From contig JAQFVV010006197.1 of NCBI GenBank assembly GCA_028023455.1, positions 14,567,254 through 14,631,253 of the forward strand: DNA of 64,000 bases, written 5' to 3'. The notes under the pieces were generated by a model. It was given only the letters and a program-made list of their open reading frames with translations. It had not been told where the DNA came from and did no database searches. The position numbers and the translations under genes were made by a program. This DNA is from Epiperipatus broadwayi. Its lineage: Eukaryota > Onychophora > Udeonychophora > Euonychophora > Peripatidae. Numbering within the stretch: the stretch's first letter is position 1; every line of letters begins with the position of its first letter. Below are positions 49,201 to 58,200 of this stretch, piece after piece.

Positions 49201-52200
49201 TCAGTTATTATGGGGAATGAAGGACGATAAATTGCGTCAATCGTTATTAATTGAAACTCAGATAACATATGAAGGTGCTATTCAAAAGGGAATAGTATAC
49301 GAATCAGTGGTAGAACAAGCTTTAGCTTTTTCAAATAGAACGGAGGAAAACTCTAGGAATACTATTTTTAAAATAGAGAGAAAGGATTGTACTAAAGAAA
49401 GGAAAAGTTTTGAAATAAAATGTTTTTGTTGTGGAAAAGTAGGTCATTTGTCTAAAAGCTGCAAATGGAGGAACGAAAAATGTTACAACTGTGGGGGCAA
49501 AGGTCATTTAGCAGCAGTGTGCAAAAAACCTAAACGAAAATCTGAGTATGGTAAAGATCAGAAACAGTGGAAAACAGTAATTAAAAGAAATATCTTAAAA
49601 AATGAGCAGGATCAATTAATGCTAGAGGTTAAGTTAAGTAACAAAAGAGAAATGAAAATAGATAGTGGCTCAGGAATTTCTTTAATATCTATGAAAAAGT
49701 GGAAGGAAATATCCATAGATAGCCCTCAGATTAAAATACAGAAAGCTAACATTAACGTTAGAGATGTAAACGGGAACCCGATCAAGTTAATTGGGAAATC
49801 CGAAGTAATAGTTGGTTTTAAAAATAAAAACTACAAATTACCTATATATATAGTAGATAAAGATATTAATCCGTTAATAGGAAGAAACTGGTTTAAAGAC
49901 TTAGGCATTAAATTTAATATAGTTAAAAAGGTCTCGGTTGAAAAAGAAATGATAGAGTTATATCCGAATTTATTTACCGAAGATTTAGGTTTGATAAAAT
50001 CAAAGCCCATTGACTTGCACTTGAAAATGCTAAACCGGTTATTTGTAAACCGAGAAAAATACCGTTTGCCCAAAGGCAATTAGTAGAGGAAAAATAGAAG
50101 CATTAGTTAAAAAAGACGTGTTATCCCCAATCGAGGAGGCGGATTGGGCCACGCCGATTGCTGTGTTAACAAAACCAGATGGAAAAATTAGGCTGTGTGG
50201 AGATTATAGAACAACAGTAAATAAATATCTTAATAAAGGAGCTTACCCAGTGCCGAATGTACGTGAGATTCTCAGTAGTCTAGCTAAAGCAAAAAATTTT
50301 GCAAAATTGGATTTAAATTCAGCATATCACCAACTAAAAGTTATGGATGATACAGCTCGGTTATTAGCAATTACGACCCCTTTTGGATTATTCAAATGTA
50401 ATTGTCTCCCTTTTGGAATTAACATCAGCTCCAAACATATTTCAAGCAAAAATAAATTCAATATTACAAGGCTTGGAAGGAGTGACGCCATATTATGATG
50501 ACATTTTGATTGCTGTGACATCACCGGAGAAATTAAGAAGTAAAATTCGAGAAGTGTGCGAGAAACTAAATAATGCAGGAGTAAAATTAAATGTTAAAAA
50601 ATGCGTTTCGGAAACTGAAGAATTAGAGTTTTTAGGCCATCTTATTTCGGAAAAAGTCCATTAACTGATAAAATTAGGGTAGTCAAAGATGTTCCAAGCC
50701 CAATAAATGTCAAGCAACTTCAAGCTTTTCTAGGTTTAATTAATTTTTTCGAACTTTTCTAAAGAACAAAGCGATGGTCACAGCTCCTCTATATGAACTG
50801 CTATGCAAAGATCAGAAAAGGATTTGGAATACCAAACATGAAAAAGTGCTTAAAGCAGTTAAGGAATTGTTAACCTCTAGTAGCTTATTAGTGCATTTTG
50901 ATAGCGACAAAGACATCACTATTACTACAGATGCATCACAATACGGAATCGGAGCAGTTTTAGCGCATCAAATAGACGGTCATGAACGTCCTGTAGCTTA
51001 TGCTTCTCGGACTTTGTCTAAAGCTGAAAAAAATTATAGTCAGCTGGACAAAGAAGCTTTGGCAGTTATGTTTGTTGTGAAAAAATTTCACCAGTTTATT
51101 TATGGATGAAAATTTGAATTAGTAACAGATCACAAACCTTTGTTAGGGATTATAGGAAAAGATCGTCCGATGCCAGAGCATTTAAGTCCACGCATGCTCA
51201 GATGGGCTAATACACTTACTGCTTACGATTTCAATCTAAAATATCAAAAAGGAAAGATAATTTCTCATGCGGACGCTCTATCCAGAGTGCCCGGAAATAA
51301 TGACAACTATGAAACTGATGTGGAAGTTAATCATATTGACAATATGAAATCACAAGTCATAAATAGTAAAGTAGTTCAGACATGGACAAATGGAAATGAC
51401 GGGTATGCATTGCTTAGGAAATGAATAAGCAAAGGTTGGCCTAATAAAAAACCTGAAAATTTAGCAATGGGGTTTTGGGTCAATAGAGACCAATTGTCGG
51501 TCTGTAAAGGGTGTATTAATATGGGAGACAGAGTAGTTATACCTCATAGGGAGAATGAAAGTTCTAGCACTTTTGCATCAGGGGCACCCAGACATTGTGC
51601 AAGCTAAAGCTCTAGCTCGGAGTTATGTTTGGTGGCCGCAGATAAGTAATGATATTGAAAAGTATATTAAGAAATGTGATAAATGTAAGTCTGAAATAGA
51701 TCTGCCGAATAAACAATATTCTTCTTGGCCTAAACCAATATATCCGTGGCAAAGACTGCATACAGACCATGCGGGTCCAATAGAGGGAAGAAATTATTTA
51801 ATTTTAATCGATGCTTTCTCTAAATGGATAGAATGTCACGAGGTTAAAAATACATGTGCAAACGAAACAATAAAATGTTTAACAGACATATTTTATATAC
51901 ATGGATTTCCACAAGTAATTGCCTCTGACAACGGAACTGGATTTGCAAGTGAAGAACTAAAAATACAATTTGGAAAATGGGACATCAAACATGTATTTAC
52001 ACCCCCTTACCAACCTGAATCAAATGGTTTGGCGGAAAATGCGGTAGGGCAAGTGAAGAAATATTTAAAAAAAAACAAAAATACGGATATGAAAAATGTC
52101 TTACAGGAATTCATGATGTATCAACATATAACTCCATCAACAACGACTGGAAAATCGCCAGCTGAAATGTTATTCGGTCGGAAAATACGAACTAATTTAG

Positions 52201-55200
52201 ATTTTTTGCGACCTGATACACACATATATAAATATAATCAAGACCCAGTGAAAAACTTTAACATTGGAGACGCGGTAATATTCAGAGATATACTACGTAA
52301 ACAATGGGTTAATGGAAAAATTGAATGGGTGTGATCAAAGCAAATTTATGATATTAAAGACAAAAACGGAATTATATATAAGCATCACAAAAATCATATT
52401 CGTAAAAGTGAAGATGACATACAACTAGATATGTCCCAGCAGTTTCAACGTGCAAATGAAAAGAATTCAGATAAACAGATGCTACTGACCGACATCCAAG
52501 AAGATGCAGTAGAAGAGGATAAAATACAGATTGAAAAGAGAAAATCACCCAGACCAATACGATGTAAAAGAAGACCTTTGTACTTAAAAGAATATGTATA
52601 AGACGGATAAACCGTAACTTCTGGAGTGGGGGAGGAATTATGTTGTAGTACGATTAATATTAAGAAAAATACGTTTGAAACTGTGTGTACTCCAGAAGTT
52701 AAAAGTGTTAAATAATTACATTGTGAAAGTAAACAAGTTGATTTAATAAAAACGAAAATTAGAAATTACAAATGGTTTTCCATATATATATTTTATAAAA
52801 AGCAAGGTGTAAAACAAGATGGAAGATCCGAATAAATAATTAATTAAATGAAGGATTAAAAATGTAAAGAACTATTTAATTAATTAGTTCAGAAATAATC
52901 CCAGAATACTTTTGCGATTAAAATTGTTAAGAAATAAACAATAGAACTAAAAGTAGATACAATCTAGCGGGAAAAAGACAAGTCAGCGTCAATCCTGTTT
53001 TTCTGAGAGACTTATGTGTAGCGTGAATTTCGAAATAGGACCAACGATGGAAGGAGAACCAGATATTCGGGTCTGAAGGTACCAAAGACCGACCTAGGGT
53101 AATTATACAGACTATACCTGTCTTATTATTATTTTTGTAAGCCTTACAGGCGCTAGTAAACTAATGATAATTCTGTTTATAAATGCTTATTAATTTTTAT
53201 ACTAATAAAATCTTGTATCTGTTAAGTGGAATATCTTAATTTTATGCAAGAGAGTAATAGTTACTTGAATTAGGTGTATTTGATTATTTCTCGTAAGTAA
53301 CATTAAATCAAGTACATCACACCAGGTTTACAAAATTCTTTAGATATAAGACAATATATTTATTTGAATGACAGCTAGTTGCTATGTTAATCTCTAAAAA
53401 TATGTTTAATTGAAATTTTAAAACATTTACAAAACATTGAACAAAGAAATTTATTTTACTATTATGATCAATTATTTTATATCAAAATTTTATTAATTCA
53501 ATGTTGCTTAAAATAATTTTCTTTCTAGAGCATAACTTTATTTAGCTGAAATAAATTACTTTAAAAAAAAAACTGAATTAAAATATACAATAATAAACCA
53601 ACTCTATTTTTTATTTTTGAACACACACATCTTTATCTATGTGTGTGTATGCCTACAATATAAAGAAACCTAACTTTAATAAAATCTAAATTTAATTAAT
53701 AAAATCTGACTCCAATTCATGATTTCCAACTATTTTTATTTTCTTAAATGTAAAATGAGATAGACTATTGTATGGTTGTAAAATATTGACAATGAGTAAT
53801 AAAATTAGGAATAGACTGGAAGCCTTTGAGATGTGGTCATGGAGAAAAAAAAACAATTGAAGAGGTTTTGAAAAGAGTAAATGAGAAACTGAATTGGACA
53901 TATATTAAGAAAGTAATGTTTAATGAAAGATGTTTTGGAAGGAATGGTGAGTGGAAAGCAAAGAAAAAAAAACAAACAATATTGATATTGTTGGATGATA
54001 CAAGAAATGGGAAGAGTTACATAGAATTGAAGAGCTGGGGAATAAAAAGAATGGATTGGTAAATGGGTGAATTAGTGATATGACCATTCTCTAAACCTGT
54101 CCATGGGACAGAATACTGTTTTTTTTTTTTTTATCAAAAACAGGTTTATTCAACTATGTTTACAAAAAAAATATATATATATATAAAATAACATTAAATT
54201 TGGCAATACATTTATAAACCATTAAATTACTTAATGTTCTATATTTATAAGATTCCATGTGGATAAGTGAGGAGCTAACTTCAAATGTCTTTCTTTGATA
54301 TCTTTTAATTTTTGTAAAAAAATTAATGTTGGATCAGGTATAACTGACTTGAAGATTAGGAAGCATCTGACAAACCATAGACAGAAAGTGATGAAAATTG
54401 CACTTCTTATAATTGCAAAATCCCCATAGGCAAAACCTTCTATGAGTGTGTTGATAATTGGATGTTTTGGTGTATAAATTTGATTAATCAATATTCTACA
54501 GCCCTGAAGAGAGGAAAAATCATTGAAAATGATGAAATATGGTATCATCATCCCTATGGCAGAGTGAGCGAACAGGGTCCAAAGATGAAAAACCTCTATA
54601 CATCACAAGAAAGTGGCTTGTTGGAAGGGCATTGAGATTTAGCTTTAGAAGGAAGTCCAAATATTTTGGCTCTAGAGTACATCTTTTATATTTCTTTATA
54701 ATGGCAAAGTTTGTACAGCCGAGAATATTATGATCTGGGATAATTGTTAAAAAAAAAAGAAGATAGGCATCCCAATAACGAAGTTTTGTTGGTTTTATTT
54801 GAGTTAAAGGTGTGAGAATTTTTGCAATGTCAATTAAGACTTGTGTCAGCCAACCATCATTAATAGGAGCTGGAGTATCTGTAAGATGAATAGATAGAAA
54901 AGGTGAGTCATCAGGAAAAATCCCATTAAGTCTTGTAATGAGATTATTTGATTTCTGTAGACCAAGAACCTGAAGTGAATGCAGTGACAAGCCATTAAGT
55001 CTTGTTGGTCTCTGCACTCTTCTTAAGCTAATAGCAACAGTTTTACCCTTCCACATTAATTTAGAGCAAAGAGAGTAATGATGTATAAACTTTTGAAAGT
55101 AAATCAATTATTTTTCTTGCAGAATTCATGATAGTGTCTTGTATTAATTTCCTCATTGCTGTATGAGAGAGACTCATTGGTAAGCCCAAACATTTTTGTG

Positions 55201-58200
55201 GCATAGTTGTGAAAAGGGATGGAATGGATTTTCCAGATGAAAGTCTCCATACAGCAGATTTTCTAAGATTAAACGCAAGACCTGACTCTATTGTGAAATT
55301 GTCCATAATTTGAATTAGTTTCGGTATGAACTTTCTAGATGGTAAGACTGCCACATCATCCATGTAGGATATATGCTAAATGGATTTACTGATACCAGGA
55401 ATGTACAATCCAGGAAGATTCATCTCTAAAGATTTAAGGAATGGATTTATATATAGAATGAAGAGTAGGGGACTAAGAGGAGAGCCCTGTGGAATCGACT
55501 TGGTAGGTGTGAATGAGTTTGAAATTTTGCCATTTAATGAAATTGCAACATGTCTGTTTAATAGAAGGTTTGTAATAATGTTCATTATACCTGTGGGAAT
55601 GTTCAGACCACTTAGGAGATGTATTAGTTGAGGAATTCTGACTGAGTCAAAAGCAGCTGAAATATAAAGTTGGACAACAACTATTGGCTTTGACTTTTTA
55701 TTTTTTCTTGTATAATCCGTAATTAACCCGAATAGGCAGAGTGCCTCAGCTGTGGAACTACCTTTCTTTGCAAATTGAAAACTAGAGATAAATGGCAGAA
55801 TGAGATTTTGAATTTTATCTTTGATAATTGCTTCAATCAGTTTAATAATCAACGGAGTCATCAAGATTGGTCTAAGGTTTTCCAGAGGCGATGGTATGAT
55901 AGCACTCTTAAGAAATGAGACCATCGCAATGGGATAGAGTTGATCAATTGTAAGGGGACCTGAGGCAAGTAGATCAATCATTCTACTCACTATTGGTACT
56001 GTGAAGGCTTCAAGATGTTTGAACATGAATTTTGGTATTCCATGGATACCATTCTATCAGGCATGGATGAGAGTTTAGCTTTAATATCATCATTACATAT
56101 ACCATGAATTGTCTCAACAAGAATATATAGACGTATCAAGCACCAAATTCTGTGAAACATCTACTAGCTTGCATTTATAATGATTTAAAATTTGTAAAAT
56201 CATGCCATTACCTGAGAAAATTATATTATTCACTGTGATTAAATACTGTTGATGACATGACATATATTCAATTTTGAAAATAATTATAATACCTCATCAT
56301 GCATTGATTGAAAATAATTTCAGAGAATTTTGATGAGAAACAATTATGTACATAAAAAAGGCTAGTATTGCAATAACGCTTTTTATCTTTAACTTCATTT
56401 CAAAGCTAGACATTATCTTCTAAAATCTCTTCTATACACAAGAAATCTACTTTTTTTTTCAAATATAAAAACATTTTTAGAATTATCAAGAATTATTACT
56501 AATACCACACTTTTTAAATTAGTTAATAATAATCTCTACTTGATTATATTCCATAAAGTTTTAACCAATCCTGAAATTGTAAATTTTTTAAATTTTCTAT
56601 AGTTGGTGTTACTTCAAAATCTGATGATTGTATCTAGTTATTGCATTTTTCTTTAATAAATCCTTTAAATAACTTCATAACAGGTATCTAGTTAAATATG
56701 GAAATAGAACCAAGTTTTCAATTGGCTAAACTTATTCTTAATAGCCTTAGTTCTGTGGTATCAAAGTTGATCTTATACTGCTTAAAACTGCATTCTTTAT
56801 TATTCTACAAAGATGCAAGAATATACCTTTTCTTATTATCTGCAATTTCATTTTTTACTTTATCTATCCAGTCTTTAGGCTGAGTATAAATATCAACTCC
56901 TGTAGAAAATTTTGCTTAGATCAGGGATCCCCAACCTTTTTGCACTTAAGAGCACATTCTATAATACCGACCAGGTGGTGGGCACCATTTATTTTTTTCA
57001 ACCAGGTGGGGGGCACCATTTATTTTTTCAATGTAAATTTATAGTTGGATATTGTTAATAATACACATAATGTACAAAAAATATTTATTTCAAAAATAAA
57101 ATTTTAACATATAATTAACATTTATATTTTTACTGCTGTAAAAGTATAGTATGCACTACAATTTGATTACAATATAATACAATAATTTATAAGAAATTTT
57201 AAAAATTAAATTTATTTGTATCAGATAAATAATTTTTTATCATGTTCGGATAGCAGCGGGCACACGTAAAATGGTCTGCAGGCACCATGTGGGCATAGGA
57301 TTGGGGACCCCTGGCTTAGATAATATCTTTCTTTAAAAATTAAACAGTTGCAATTTTGTATCATTAGCACAGAAAGACAAACCAACAATAAATGACTTTT
57401 TTTTTTGTGACCATGAGTTCTAATAATAATTTTTGCATCTTTGATGTCAATTATTTTGTTTGTAGGTAAATGACAATATCATAAATACCTCACTCATATT
57501 TTCTACTGGTGAAAGTTCAAAATTATTTTGTTTCATAGTATTAATAAAACCCATAATAGCAAGATAAAGAACCTGTAAATTTAATAATATCTCATTCATT
57601 TTAATTGATGAATAATCATTTTTCTGGTTACTTAAACACCTGATTTTCTGTATATAATGCCTAAATTTTAAGCTCAGTCCATTTTACAAATTTCTTGATA
57701 TAAATTATGTTTATTACTATGCCATTTCCAAATATATATCTTTTGGGGTCTCTGTGATCTCAAAATATTGTGCTGCTGCTTTACTGTCATTTTCCTTTGC
57801 ATACACAATGATTCAACAAATGAAAACAATATTATAGCATATCTATAATAATTTTAATCATTAAAACATTACCAACAAGAACTCTGGATATGTGACTATA
57901 AAACAGTACAAGTTGCTGAAAGCTGTGTTTTATATAAAACAAACACATTAAGTTCCACTTCATTATATAAATCATATCTGTTGCATTTTTTATTTAGCTG
58001 CAGTTATTTATATTTACAATGTTTTACAAATATGACAAATAAACAATAATAAAAATATAAATATTGACCAATTAAAATTCTAACTGAAATTTCAATATTC
58101 ACAGTATAATGTGCATATTCAGAATATCTATATTATTTTTGTTTTAAAATATCAGTGCAAATTTTATAAAATATGATTGCTTTTGATATTCTATAAACGT

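Larger units (their letters stand above)
48044..53321 (+). mobile_element. Gypsy-A: complete but broken LTR retrotransposon (mag-like)
   Basis: LTRs at 48044-48711 and 52636-53321 and a 5-bp target duplication CCAGG (48039-48043 and 53322-53326) define the insertion. Order is LTR, primer binding site, gag-protease, reverse transcriptase, RNase H, integrase, LTR, as in Ty3/Gypsy elements. Domain wording (integrase [19 protein letters not shown]) resembles the mag / K02A2.6-like group. No envelope gene is present. Pol has several frameshifts and three in-frame TGA stops, so this copy is not functional. It lies antisense to the phosphatase gene in its largest intron. Confidence 0.96.
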
